A stretch of DNA of 64,000 nucleotides from contig OU452231.1 in the NCBI GenBank assembly GCA_911728455.2, positions 16,077,838-16,141,837 on the forward strand, given 5' to 3'. Each line of letters starts with the position of its first letter. The first letter of the stretch is position 1. Origin of the DNA: Marthasterias glacialis (taxonomy: Eukaryota > Echinodermata > Asteroidea > Forcipulatida > Asteriidae). Both the position numbers and the translations under genes were made by a program. The notes beneath the pieces are model-generated. The model saw only the letters and a program-made list of their open reading frames with translations. It made no database searches and was not told the origin of the DNA. Of the stretch, positions 38,990-51,008 are shown one piece after another.

Positions 38990-40872
38990 AATAAATTGTC
39001 TATTTTTACATGTGTACAGCTTGCAACAGTTATTTTGATTTAAGAATTTTATTGTTAAATATTGACTCATCTGGCTTATTACATATCTGGATTTTCTGCT
39101 AATTTAATTTTCTTTAAATTTCTAGAAATTTGTCATATCTGATTTTTAGTATTAAATGGATTTGTGTTTGATATGGTCAAGACAATTTTTAATATCATAC
39201 AAGACCTACAACTTGTTATTCATTGGGTGGGGGGGGGGGGGTACCGAAGCTAGTCCTTTAGGAGAGAAATTTATGTTCAAAAGCCAACCAACAAATATTC
39301 ATATAGTTACAAGCATTTGTGAAAGATTCTGGGAATTGTATGTGCCTGATAAGTTGTAGCCATCTTGAATAATATAGCCTCACTGTGTATACTTGTTGCG
39401 TCATTAAGTACGGTCCTGTGGGGAATTCTATTAGTATAAATGAAGGTTTGGTTGTTGTCAATTGTGTGAATTGAAAACAAATGAACACTTCACCGACAAG
39501 CTGTTAAATTATAATGTAAAATGAGTGAGATTATTTATATTTTTTTTAATGCTTGTATAACAATGGGGTTTTTTTTAACTGAGCAGAAGTTAAATCATCT
39601 CAGAAACTCACAAACTTAACCATACAAAAAAATTGTGGTTTAAGTTGGAAAATAACAGTAAACTTTCTATAATAATATAAAGATTTTTTCACAAAAGGGT
39701 GTACTTACAGGCCCAACTGCCCCTCCCCTTTCACTCCAAAAGAAAACAAAAGGCAAAATAAGAAATGATAATTATAATAGTAATTTAATTATAAATAAAT
39801 TAAATAACCAAGATTAACAAAATCAAGCATCTATAATATTGAATTTGCTGAACTTGTACTAATACAGTTGCTGATGTGCACTCCATCATTACAAGGTTGA
39901 TCTGGGAGTATCCAACCTCCACCTGACACAACTACATTGATATTGAACAAGGAACCGGCAATCTCTCCGGAAAATAGATTTAATGGCAAATTCAATAATA
40001 TGCACACTGGCTTCTGAGTTTAATTTATAATTTCTGATGTAGCAGGGGCCCTTATAAAATTACCCGGCATAAAATAAAGGTCACTGATACCCACTAAGGG
40101 CATTATACCCTTTTGTATCCTCAGTCAATTTCTACTTGTACATGTATGTACATTAAAGGAATGGTTACTGAGTTAAATGCATAGGCGTATACGAGCCGGG
40201 GTTGCCCTAAATAAAAATCAGGCAAAACAGTGGGGAAAGTTCGGGCAAAGCAAGAAGAAAAATAAATTTAAAAAGACTTTTTATTCTAAATTGGTACTTA
40301 TGTTTTTATCTGTGTACAATTTTGGGCAAACCAACCCCTCTGTCCCCTTGACCAAAGAGTCTACATTTACGGTTAAATGTCTCCATACACCTATGGTTAA
40401 ATGCAAGTGTCAGAATTGCTTTGTGTTATCAGTTTCTATTTTAGGAAGGTTTAAATTATTTTCTCAAGAAGTACTTAATGAAGCCTATTTGAGAAATCAT
40501 CAATACAGATTCATCTATGAAGGAAGTTTCAGATATCTACATGTATGTGAAGGACAGCATTTGAAATACCCTTTCTTTTCTCCAACACACTAATCAAATC
40601 ATTTGGATGAAAGGATATCTTCTTCCTTTTTTACACCATTCACTTGTGACCTCCCCACAGATTAAAGCCCTTTGTAGATGAACAAAAATCTCCTTGTTAG
40701 GGTGCATCATGTACATGTAACAAATTTAGCTATAACACATGAACATGTAGGTGCTGGATAATTACATTTTGGAAATCAAGCTAGATGTTCTCATCCAATC
40801 ACCATTTTAAAACACTTAAATTTAGAAACATATTTTTATGTATATATGAATCTGTCTGACGTATCATCATCA
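38990..40872. other. No gene seen
   Basis: AT-rich non-coding DNA with a G tract at 39230-39241. A 138-codon plus-strand frame at 40177-40593 has no recognisable domain or splice context and is not called. Confidence 0.4.
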
Positions 40873-41274
40873 TTTTCACAAAGTGACGAATGTGTCAAAA
40901 ATCACAAAATTTGGCAAATCAGTTTCCGTACAAATTCTAGACATACTCATTGCTGCTAACTTTTTCAGCATATTTTAAGATCTAAGAAACAGATTTGTAA
41001 ATACACTAGTTAGCATGACCGACAATCACTAGATTTGCCATTTTGCGTTTTCATGAAGTGACGTCGCCACTTTAACCATTGAAATACATAGTGCTGGCAT
41101 GGTGCCAAACACACATAGTCTGAGTGACTATTGCTTTTTCACTTAGTGACGAATCTGTTCACAACTTAAGTTAAGCGCTTTCACAAAGTGACGAATCTCA
41201 ATATGCACTGGTTTGCACACAGCACTCTGCGCGCAAGTCTCGTTTTTTCGTTTTCAAAAGGTGATGAATGTGTT
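40873..41274 (+). repeat. Five dispersed copies of a TTTCACAAAGTGACGAAT motif
   Basis: The motif occurs at 40873-40895, 41049-41063, 41137-41160, 41179-41197 and 41252-41274, always in the same orientation. Its core TCAC-N3-GTGA is palindromic. Spacing is irregular (42-176 bases) and flanks are not obviously similar. It could be a decayed tandem repeat or a cluster of binding sites. Confidence 0.55.
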
Positions 41275-41453
41275 TAGGAATTAATAATTCATCAAAATAG
41301 TTGCAAGATTGAAAACATATTGACAGTTATGTAAGAATGAAGAAGTTAGATTTGTTTTGGTAAAACATTAATTAATTTTATTGCAAATTTATCAAAAGTC
41401 AGCCTACATACAATAAAATGCTTATTCTACAAAAACTATGTATAATGGCATTT

Positions 41454-41742
41454 CGTGGCTGAGCAGTCAAGCGCACTGGACTCACTGGTATTTCTGATCA
41501 GCAGAGTGAGGGTTTGAGTCCTGGTCTTGATGCTTGTGTCCTTAAGCAAAACACTCTGCCATTACTTTTTCGTCCTAAGGATAGGACGTAAAGCCCTAGG
41601 TCCTGTGTGTTGTGTAAAAGAACCCAGTTACACTTATCGCTAAGAGAAGGGGTTGCCCTGGTGTTTCTGGCAGTGGCTGCTCAATGCGCTGCAGCACCTT
41701 GTAAACTCTTTTAAGGTGCTACATAAACGAGTCACATTATTC
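41454..41742 (+). mobile_element. tRNA-derived SINE
   Basis: The head reads GTGGCTGAGCAGTCAAGCG (A-box region) with a B box GGTTTGAGTCC (41511-41521). The body carries TTGTGTCCTTAAGCAAAACA, a short hairpin CGTCCTAAGGATAGGACG, AAAGAACCCAGTTACACTTA and the end AAGGTGCTACATAAACGAG. A complete element of about 290 bp, related in its head to the SINE at 22063. Confidence 0.85.
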
Positions 41743-43374
41743 AAAAACCTGTCTTAAGAAACTATAAAAAGCGTCATAAAACATGGTGGAAGCATCCCTC
41801 AAATTTACTATAGTAAAATGTGAACCATATTCGAATTTAACCCAAGCAATATTACCTTTCTCATTTCAAATTTTTTAAATGTCATCATATCTTTTAGAAT
41901 GTTACATTTTTTGGGCCATCAGAACACCATGGTAAAAAAATTTCATTTAAAAAAGGAGAACATGTCACCTTGTTTTAATTTTCCCTTTACTGCTCAATTG
42001 TTCCTGTTCACATATCAGGGCAATGCTGCTACAAATGGTTTAAATCCTGGGAGTATTAGTGGTCACTACACTGCGACAAACAGCATCCGGCCCCTCTATC
42101 AGTCCTTTTTACTTTTGTAACACTAAAAACGTATACATCATGTCTCCACATGTCGCGATACAATATCACTACGGCATTATGTCTGGTAACTAGGGTTTCT
42201 TGCATGAGCCTCCATCCACATTGTTTAATGTCAGGCTGTAGTTGCACTGGATAACAATGAGGAAACATGCTGCACAACGTCATTTCTCTGAGATTTACGT
42301 CAACGCAAAAGCATCGTTCACATATTTCACTCAATTTCCACAATCAACAACCCTTGTAGATCAAGGTTGGATTTGTAAAGACAACTTTTGATTTAAGTGG
42401 ATTTCTTTCTGCAAACAACTTGGAATTTCATCGACACATTTACACCTCAGGGATTTTTGCTCTATCCAACACTTTGCAGAATATTTACCAGGCATGGTGG
42501 GCTATAAAATTAAGATAGGGCAATCACTTCCACTTAACTCACAAATGGAAGTCAAGGCCACCAATTTAGAGGAGATAACCATATGGAGTAAATTACTATG
42601 CATTTAACCAGGCTTACAAAATATTTCTTCGTCCAGCTTTATCAAATGTGGAAAAATGTACCTGAATGGGAACAAAATTGTTTGGCTTTACAATATATTT
42701 TACTTAAAATTCACAATCAGATTCAATGAACATAGACACTACATTCATGACATTGTTGAAAGAGGCAAAAAAGCCAACCTCCAGGTAAATACGTTTGTGA
42801 GGAAATTCCCACAAGATTAGAAAATTACAATGATATTACTTGGCACAGCAATCATAGATGAAAAGGTATTGAATAATGTATTAATGTGGAAATAGTGCCC
42901 CCTACAGGCTCTAACCATGGCGATAAACATTTAGAGAGAAATTACTGAGAGCTACCTAGAATTTCTTTGATAGTCTTCAATTTGACTAATTTTAACAATT
43001 CTTTTTCTTTACGTCAACACAGAGCTGCATAAATCTATTAATATGAATCACGGACAATCTCAGGGTAATTTTTCCTATCATTGACTTTCAATATGAATGG
43101 AGCCATAAAGATTTATCTTGTTGATGATCAATATTCTACAAAATTGTAATAAGGCTACAACAGAGTTTGTCGTTGACCTTATTTTTTTCTTTTGGGGCAA
43201 AGCCAATCACCTGTGTTTTCCTTCAATGTACACAGTAAATGATATTGTTTATTAAACAAAAAGACTAGAGTATTAAACAATCCCTAGAGAAAGAGTTTTA
43301 CCTTAGACTCGTCTACTTAAAGCAATTTACAAGACAGTTGAACCACTTGGATAGAAATGTGACACAATCCCATC
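41743..43374. other. No gene seen
   Basis: AT-rich non-coding DNA with no exon-like segment on either strand. Confidence 0.4.
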
Positions 43375-43697
43375 CAGGGTTCTCCCCAGGATTTTTCAAA
43401 ACTGTGGGGCATTCTGGGCCCAAATTTTGAAACTGTGGCCGAAGCACACTGAATTGGTAGCAGGTCCTAGGAATGTTATATTTAATGTTTATGTTTGGTT
43501 TGAAAAGCTCTACAGTGCAATCTGGAGCATTTAAAATGGTTTTATGGTAGGATTTTTTGTGAATTTGATATAAAATCTTTATATAATATTTATAAATATA
43601 AATATTATTTCTTTTTTTTTGGCGTTATTTCTGCGTATCGGCCCGTGATTCGCGTGTATCAGCCCGATACGCTAGCTTGTGCATGGGGAGAACCCTG
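43375..43697. mobile_element. 323-bp terminal-inverted-repeat element with 5-bp target duplication
   Basis: The left end CAGGGTTCTCCCCAGG and right end ...CATGGGGAGAACCCTG are inverted repeats (14 of 15 bases matching). The same five bases, CCATC, flank it on both sides (43370-43374 and 43698-43702). No coding capacity. The CAGGG-type ends resemble hAT elements, but a hAT duplication would be 8 bp, so the class is uncertain. Confidence 0.75.
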
Positions 43698-43702
43698 CCA
43701 TC

Positions 43703-43932
43703 TGTTTTTAGCAGAAGTTGTCCAGAAAATCACCACTGTTTCGTTCATTTCAGTATGATGATGGATTATGCATGTTTTTAGCAGAAGTTGTCCAGAAAAT
43801 CACCACTGTTTCTTTCATTTCAGTATGTTAATGGATTACAGTGTATGTATGTTTTTAGCAGAAGTTGTCCAGAAAATCACCCCTATCCCATCTTGTTTCT
43901 TTCATTTAAGTATGTTCATGGATAATGCATGG
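43703..43932 (+). repeat. Three tandem copies of a 70-77 bp unit
   Basis: Units start with TGTTTTTAGCAGAAGTTGTC at 43703, 43773 and 43850. The first spacing is 70 bp and the second 77 bp. Each continues with CAGAAAATCACC, TTTCATTT and AGTATG. The preceding inverted-repeat element sits exactly at the start of this array. Confidence 0.85.
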
Positions 43933-46099
43933 TAGGAGAAAATGAAAACAAGACATTTCCAGAAGTTTAACTTTGACTTTCAAAATCATGTCAACAGCAA
44001 ATAAAGCCATTTTATACACTGTATTGACAAGTACATGTTCACCTGTATTGAATTAACAAGCTTGGTTTGCATTTGTCTGGATACACTATACATTGTAAAC
44101 AATACTACACAACCATTAAACCACAGGTTATTTGTTTAGTTGACCCCTGGCAGATGATCTCCACACAAATAACATTATGATAAAATGTACCAGTAATTTC
44201 ATTCCCCCAGGAATAAATAGGTGGTTTTACCTAATCGTTTGCACAACTTTGCAAACATCCATAATTTTCTTCACAAAGACATGTTTTGAGCAGATTCAAT
44301 CTTTGAGGCCAGTAGTACTTCTTGAGAACAGGTACAGTGTTGTAGCTTGGTTGTTGTGAATTTTGGAAAACAATCAAATATCTTTAACTTAATTCAATTA
44401 TCTACGATTTGTAAAATATCAGGATAGACACTACAGATTACACCACTCATAACTGCAAAGGTCTGCATTTTAAGCTTTACAATTTGTATCATGGCAGTTA
44501 TATGTAATTTGTTAAAGCATGAGTTGCTCCAATCATGACTTTGTAACATGTTGTTGTAAAACACAGTCAAGTGCAAGGGGACTTTCTGAATTGTGAACAC
44601 ATACAATGTGTAAAGACAGATTTGTACTGTACAAGAATGTGCTGCTATATTATGCACCATGTTCATTTAATTTCTGTGGGCATTTATCATGGCACAATGG
44701 GAACTGTGCGAAGCTACACGTTTTTGTATGAAAAATATACACAGAAGGTTAGTCCATGTCAAACACACATTATTACAATGTTTGTACACATTCAAATCAA
44801 ATTGTCCCCCCTTTTATATCAATTCTGGACATGCCATGCTCAACATTTTCAGTATGCTATATTTTAGGCATGTATTCCTGTTGAAATGCTATCTGCCTAA
44901 TAACTGACAATTTATAATAACCTTGCTGTCAGAGGGATGTCTGTATAGATCCAGGATTGTAGTTGAAGTTCTATCCCTTATATTAATTTTTGATTGCTCT
45001 TTTATTCAGGCTTCAGGTCTGCTCCCTGGCAGTGTCATTACCAGCAGCATGTACATGTATGTCATGTACATGTACAAGGCTAAATACAATACACTGTTGA
45101 TGAGAACTGCTCAGTTCTTAATGTTTAAATTATCCAAGATTGTAAATGTCAGGTTTATTGTTATGAACTCATGGGATCAAGCTGGGTTTTGGGGCTGAAA
45201 AAAACATGTTCACTGTCTCCTTTCAGCTGAGAATTTGCATCTGTGGACTGACCTTGTTGGCTGAAAGGAGTGCATTTTTAAAGTCAGTTCATTGTGTTTG
45301 GTAATGGAAAAACGTAACCCACTACAATGCTGCTTTTTGCAGTCAAATACATATGGTAATTTTGCATGGCACAATTTATGACATTATCATGATCACAACA
45401 GTAGTTTGGACAAAATTGGCGCAAGAATTTGGAATGGAAGAAGACTTTCAAGCTGGATGTTCATATTTATATTATACATTGCCTGTAAAATATTCCATCA
45501 TCAACATGATGGTATTACACCTTGCTTCAGGCAATGTTTTGTTTCAAGTATGCTTTACATTTGACAATTTAAGAATTATGATAAGATGTACATTTTTTGA
45601 CTGAGGCACTTTTAACATCTGAAAAAATGTTTAAGCCTCTAATCAATAATCACATAATGGCACAACAATATTTTTTGGGGAAATTGTTTGAACTGATATA
45701 ATGCAATAATAGGCCACTGTACATGTACATCTGATGAAAAAAATTTCCCAGGATTGTTCAAAATTATTCCACAGAACAGTATGACTCCCTGAGCTACAAA
45801 AATGAGTCTCAAGTATTCCAGGTGTGGAAAAGGCGAACTTTTGTTAAAAATCAAACTTGTGTAGTTTGTGTCCCATATAAAAGTATGGTTTATTATATGA
45901 TATGGTCCTGTGTATCACAAGGACCAGGGGTTTATTTACATGGTTAAACAAACCACCCAAGCAACTTGTGCCTGTTTTCTCAATGACAAGTTCCTCTAAA
46001 ATTTTACACAAATTTTGTGAGCTACATGCATGTGCATTGAGCCCCTTTATTTTTGTTCTACCATTGCTTTTTTTCTATAGGCTCAATGCATGTGTGTGT
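43933..46099. other. No gene seen
   Basis: AT-rich non-coding DNA containing a notable (CATGTA)-rich patch at 45049-45078. The frames here are short or AT-driven. Confidence 0.4.
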
Positions 46100-46290
46100 G
46101 TGAGTTTGTTTAGGCATTCAAACCGGGGGCCTATAACAAAAGAGGACAATAGGGTCCCCAGTTGGAAATCGTGTTCAAAACAAATGGGAGCTGTTGCTAA
46201 AAAGTTAAAGTACAAACAAAAGAGGGACAATAGGAGGTCCCCGATTGGAGGTAAATACACACTTGTGTGTGTGTGTGTGTGTGTGTGTGT
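46100..46290. repeat. Interspersed repeat copy 2 ending in a (TG)n microsatellite
   Basis: Inverse partner of 31320-31680 (TATAACAAAAGAGGACAATA, GGTCCCCAGTTGG, AAAGTTAAAGTACAAACAAA, GGTCCCCGATTGGAGGT). It runs into 27 bases of (TG)n at 46264-46290. In copy 1 the equivalent flank carries CA/CCCA-rich sequence, so the simple repeat appears to be part of the element's end. Confidence 0.7.
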
Positions 46291-46475
46291 AAAGGGACCA
46301 TTGCCTACAAGCTTTGCTTTATGATGGTTCCATCCGCAGTATCGTTTATGTTGTTAACATCCGTAAATACTTCATTTGTATATTTATAACTTTCTGTACA
46401 TGTAAGTGTTTACTGTTCTGTTTTATTAAATAGTGTGGAAAATAAATAAACCTAAACCTAAATAAACCTAAAAAG
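46291..46475 (+). mobile_element. Possible 3' tail of a non-LTR retroelement
   Basis: The segment runs from AAGGGACCATTGCCTACAAG through GATGGTTCCATCCGCAGT to an A-rich end with (AAACCTAAACCTAAATAAACCT) periodicity at about 46442-46472. A 6-base repeating tail is common on CR1/L2-type elements. No coding part is present, so the call is tentative. Confidence 0.35.
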
Positions 46476-47045
46476 TTCAAAATTCACAGAATTTATTTGT
46501 CTCAAGAGAGCAATACCGCTCAACAAACTGACAAAAGTTAAGGTATTGATGTACTATTTTTAATCTTATGTATTCTACACTTGTAGTCTAGTTTGCCAAT
46601 TAACTAGCACTTATCATTTTGTGGTGCCAGTCACACTATGTTCAGTTCTATTCTCAAACACCTAATGAAACATTTGAAAACACCTAGATGTACATGGGAT
46701 GCACTCCAAATTCAAAGAACTCAGGCTAACTGTAAATCAATATCTTCCTTTGCAATTATTTCTTTACATGTACAGTACCTCTCTTTGAATTCAACCAATT
46801 CTACTCCCCAAAGATCAATAAATGCATTTAAGCCCAGTGTACGTGGATCCCAAACATGTGCATAAAAATGTTACTGACGCACAGCAGACATAAATTAAAT
46901 ATCAGTTGCAACACGGCTTCAAAAAATCATTGAGATACATACTCACAACCACGCATATAACTTACCCCCACTCAAATTACTTATTTAGAGAAGAGCAGGG
47001 TGTGAAACTAACAAAATTATGACCCCCCTCCCTCTCTTTCTGGTG

Positions 47046-47094
47046 CCATGCATGGAGGAAGAAAAGGATCCTTTTCCTTCCTCCATGGTGCATG
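47046..47094. repeat. 49-bp near-perfect palindrome centred on GGATCC
   Basis: CCATGCATGGAGGAAG then AAAAGGA meets TCCTTTT then CCTTCCTCCATGGTGCATG. Apart from two single-base insertions in the right arm, the arms are reverse complements with no spacer. Such a structure can extrude as a cruciform. No related element was found in the window. Confidence 0.75.
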
Positions 47095-47922
47095 CCGGCT
47101 TAATCTCAATATGCCTTCCAAACTCTGTTGTTTTTGCTCATAGTAAAAATTCCAAAAATTTGTGCAAATCCTTTTTTCCTCAACGCCTCATTTGGTAATT
47201 AACTTCACCAACCAAAACATGGCAACCATCAATGGTTCATGTGGTTGCTTTCTCCCTCCCCCTCCCCCATCCAATTTTTGGTTACCCTGGCAACATGGCA
47301 TCCCTTAATTTAACACACTGCTGTACGACCATTACATGTACTGTAGTCCAGGGACTTGCTAAGAAGCCAAACACAATGTGACTTCATTCATTCTTCATAT
47401 GTCTGTTTAATTTCCAAAATGAGATGAACATAGCAATTAAAGCCAACGCAGCACAATGTACAATAACTAGAAATGTCTAAACAGTGTACAATACATTTAT
47501 AATTTATGTGGTTTGGAAAACTGTTTATCACACTGGCTTGTTGCATAAATTTAATGTCTTTTATTATAAAACATTATCTATGCAGAGTTGCTGGTATTAA
47601 ATTTAAATTATGATTATGAAATACAAGTTTTTGTGCATGTATGTCAGCATAAAGTACCTTTCAAAAAGTTGTCATTCGACCATTTGTAAATAGACACTTC
47701 TGAAATTTTCAGCAAATCGCTAAAAAAACATGTAAATGATCATGGGAACAGCTCATACCAGCCATAAACGTAAAAACAGGTACATGTATGCACTGTATGT
47801 TAAATCATGTGTAAAACTAATCAACTCAAGGGCAATAGTTATAAAACACTTAGCAATTGTAAAGCTACACAAAGACACTTTTATAGGATAAAATTAAACA
47901 CACAAGTTGTTACTTTACAACC

Positions 47923-48829
47923 AATAGACCGATTACACGACCAATGTTTACATGTCATAACGTGACTTATAGTGGGTACTACGTCATTTCAGCTGATGAC
48001 AGAGTCACACCAACAGTTGGCTTTTGATAATTATAACACGGTTACTAAGTCCTTTTATTAAAGTTGTATGTTGTGACATTGATTTTAATCACATAATTGT
48101 TTCAAAAACTACAAGTATTCTACTTTAAAAGAGGTTTATTTTTTAGGTATGCACTACCGTTGTCGGACAACGACAATGTAGCCACCTGCCTGTGACTTTG
48201 TTTGTAATTGTTATTGGTATTGTTTTTATAAACTTTGTGTGAATTTTAATGTAATGTTTTTAACTCCTTGTACATTGAAACTCTTTTGGCCTTTGGGCCA
48301 CTTGTTTCAGTTTAATTTTGAATGAATTAATAAATAACCAGAAATGTTAATATATTAATGTAAATCACTGTAAACAAAATAAAGTAAAGAAAGTGAGCAT
48401 TTATATTTAGCTTGGTGGAATTTCAAATAGACAAAGGAATCATACAGTTTTGGAAAGCCTTTTCTTTGGTTGATTTCAGTTTCACAGTTGCGAAATTCTT
48501 GTGTTGAAAAGTGTGTGATTGCAGTCATCTGGCATAAACGTTCCGTTGGTAACTAGTATGTATTACCACATCATGAACACAACATTCCTTGTAGAATTTC
48601 CAAGACTTGCTGGAACTGTCCTTACTGGCTTTAATCAGACACTTGAGGGTCTCTGGTACAAAATCTGGAATATTTTTCACAGATTTTGATAAAAAAATCG
48701 CTTTGATCAAATTAACAAATGCAACTATCATCATGTACCGTACCACACTTTCCTATGGAGGACGGCATGTTTGTTGACATTTAAAACCAACAACAGGTCA
48801 CGTGACTCGGGGAGCGCAATCGGTCTATT
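47923..48829 (-). mobile_element. Non-autonomous DNA element, copy B, with both termini
   Basis: The left end AATAGACCGATTACAC and right end GAGCGCAATCGGTCTATT are terminal inverted repeats (12 bp perfect, more imperfect). The interior matches copy A at 28593-29347. On the minus strand an ATG at 48746 opens a 73-codon frame containing SKSVKNIPDFVPETLKCLIK and then KASKDSSSKSWKFYKE. Copy A encodes the same peptide with frame slips. No transposase is seen. No clean target duplication could be read. Confidence 0.75.
48205..48355 (+). mobile_element. Secondary insertion inside copy B
   Basis: Aligning copy B with copy A leaves about 150 extra bases here, from about TAATTGTTATTGGTATTG to GAATTAATAAATAACCAG. 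The insert carries TTGGCCTTTGGGCCACTTG and an A-rich AATAAATAA end, like the 3' end of a non-LTR retroelement or a SINE. Copy A is short at this place, so the insertion came after the family spread. Confidence 0.5.
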
Positions 48830-50833
48830 CCATGACTATAATGTTTTGTTGAGGGTATATAGTCAATGATGTTAGAACTATTCAGCAACATTCAGTAGTT
48901 TTGGTCTTCTGTAGAAATTGACAATCTTGAATGGAATATACTTTTTTTAAATGCATGACTACTTTCGACTTGCAATTCAATAATAAATTTCCAATTAGTT
49001 GGCAAGCCACTAAAACTATGTCCGAGAACTGAAAAATATGTTCATCAAAGAATTCAAGTGGTCTTTTTTCAATGTATTTTGTTTTTGTGTAGGCCTAAAG
49101 CTTTGTGAGTAATAATGTTCAATCATCTTCCCAAATCATCTTCAATGTGTGCTCCCATTAAAACTCAGACTTATTGTATACTATGTACTACCAGGAGACA
49201 AAAGGCAGCATATGGTAAATCAAAATAACAAAGACATTAATGCGAGGGGAACTGAGATGAGGCAGATGTTTTTGAGTTATCACAGGTAGTGTCGGACATA
49301 GTGTGAGTTTTTATTTTTACAGAGATTCCATGTGCAGCCCCAACAAATTCCTCAGAAAGGTGGTTAACAATGACATAGTGGAACAGCAAATTTGACAAGA
49401 ATTCAGCATATTTCAAAATTGACTTAAATTTGGGAATGGCAAATACAATCAAGTCTTTCTAAAAGTACAATGTGACACATGCAATGGAAAAAAAGTTAGG
49501 AATTCACTACATAAATGGTTTCCTCTGGGTAACAAATTTTAAAAAGAGAAAAGGCATTTTAAGCTCAGTCTGTCATGGATAGTGGAGTAAGTGGTTTTAT
49601 TCATGGTGAACCTAAGTGACCATGAAAGACAACTTGAGAAGTCTGAAATTTACTCAACATTGAGTAAAGATGGCAACAAGATTCCAAGTTTAACACAAAG
49701 AATGTCAACCACCATGCACAGGTGTCATGTTCCAAGGGTCCCTTTATCTTGTACAAACTGTCTAAAGGTTCCACCTGACAGCATTCCACATGAAGATTTA
49801 AACATTCCTCAAATTCAGAGAGAGATATAAATACTGTATCACTAGGTATTCAATTTCATTTCAACAGTAGTTAAGACTACAAGAAGCTTCCTGTGAGGAC
49901 ACATTACATTGATAATATTAACCTTCAAAACTTCAAGCACGATATTAACCCTAAAATGCCGAAGCCCTAAGCACAGCTGATACTATTTATTATTTATAGC
50001 AACAAATTCATCTGTAACAAAATACATTTTGAAATTTAATTCATTACCCTCAGAAGAGAAGACAGGCTGAACATACTTAGTTATGAATATTTCATTGCAC
50101 AGTTTTCTTAAAGAGGATTTGGTTGGCTTTACAGAAGGAGTTCAAGTAGCACTTCATAATACTCTTTGCCCTGCCTTAGGAAGGGTGCCTGGGGGAAGAA
50201 ATTTATCAGGCAGTTGGATCCAATCAAACTTGCATTTGATCCATTTACATACAAATACTCACATCTTGAAGGGAACTTTGTTCTAAACAACAACAAACAA
50301 ACAAACAAAACAGGCCTTTTGGAACGGGGGATCTCGTGGGTGCTGCACCACTCCCAACTTTTTGGATCGGGATGCTGGAAAATTACAAAAATCACCCCTT
50401 TTTTTAGTATGTTTCATAAATTTGAAAACCTGCCTGACCGGAAAAAAATTTGACGTATTCAGATATTGTGACGTCATATGATTTAATTGTGACATCATAT
50501 AATTCCTGCACCAAGCCGTACCCGGCCAGCTTGTTTCTTTTTCAAAAAGAACAACATGTTAAAATGCAGTTCTGTAATTCCTTTTTGTCATGTAAAATTT
50601 GCAACAAATGAAAGGTGTTGGAGTCAGTATCCTACCAGTGCCCTTTTTTTTTGGGGGGGGGGAGGGTTCCCTTTTTTTCATTGAGGGGTAATCATTTTAA
50701 AAAATAAACTGTAATCATTTTAAAATATCACCCTTTCCTGCCCCGAAAAGGGCACAAGTGCTATTAATAGCATCTCAGATTGCATGGCAGAGCATCTACG
50801 ACCCCAAAGCTTCCGGGCCCTTAAGCGGGATCT
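48830..50833. other. No gene seen
   Basis: AT-rich non-coding DNA with an (ACAA)n tract at about 50286-50310 and a G/T tract near 50647-50663. The frames at 49591-49830 and 50083-50453 are not supported as exons. Confidence 0.4.
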
Positions 50834-51008
50834 GGGCCCAATTTCATAGAACTGCTTTTAAGCACAAAATTATGCTTACCAGAATACGGTTACCAGCCAA
50901 AATAACATTTCACATGTACCATCTGTGACTGGTATCCTGCTCATTTTTGCTTAGCAGAAAATGTTTCAGCAATATTTTCTGCTTAAGCAGCTCTATGAAA
51001 TTGGGCCC
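50834..51008. mobile_element. GGGCCC-ended MITE, copy 1
   Basis: It begins GGGCCCAATTTCATAGAACT and ends AGCTCTATGAAATTGGGCCC, giving inverted termini about 20 bp long. The interior has TTATGCTTACCAGAATACGG and GGTTACCAGCCAAAATAAC, shared with 59886-60063. A short non-coding hairpin-type MITE of 175 bp. Confidence 0.85.

Noticed and set aside
40177..40593. 138-codon plus-strand open frame
   Set aside because: Lys/Phe-rich, no recognisable domain, no splice context, and composition matches the local AT-rich DNA; best explained as chance.
49591..49830. 79-codon plus-strand frame
   Set aside because: Mixed composition, but no splice sites or domain; not distinguishable from chance.
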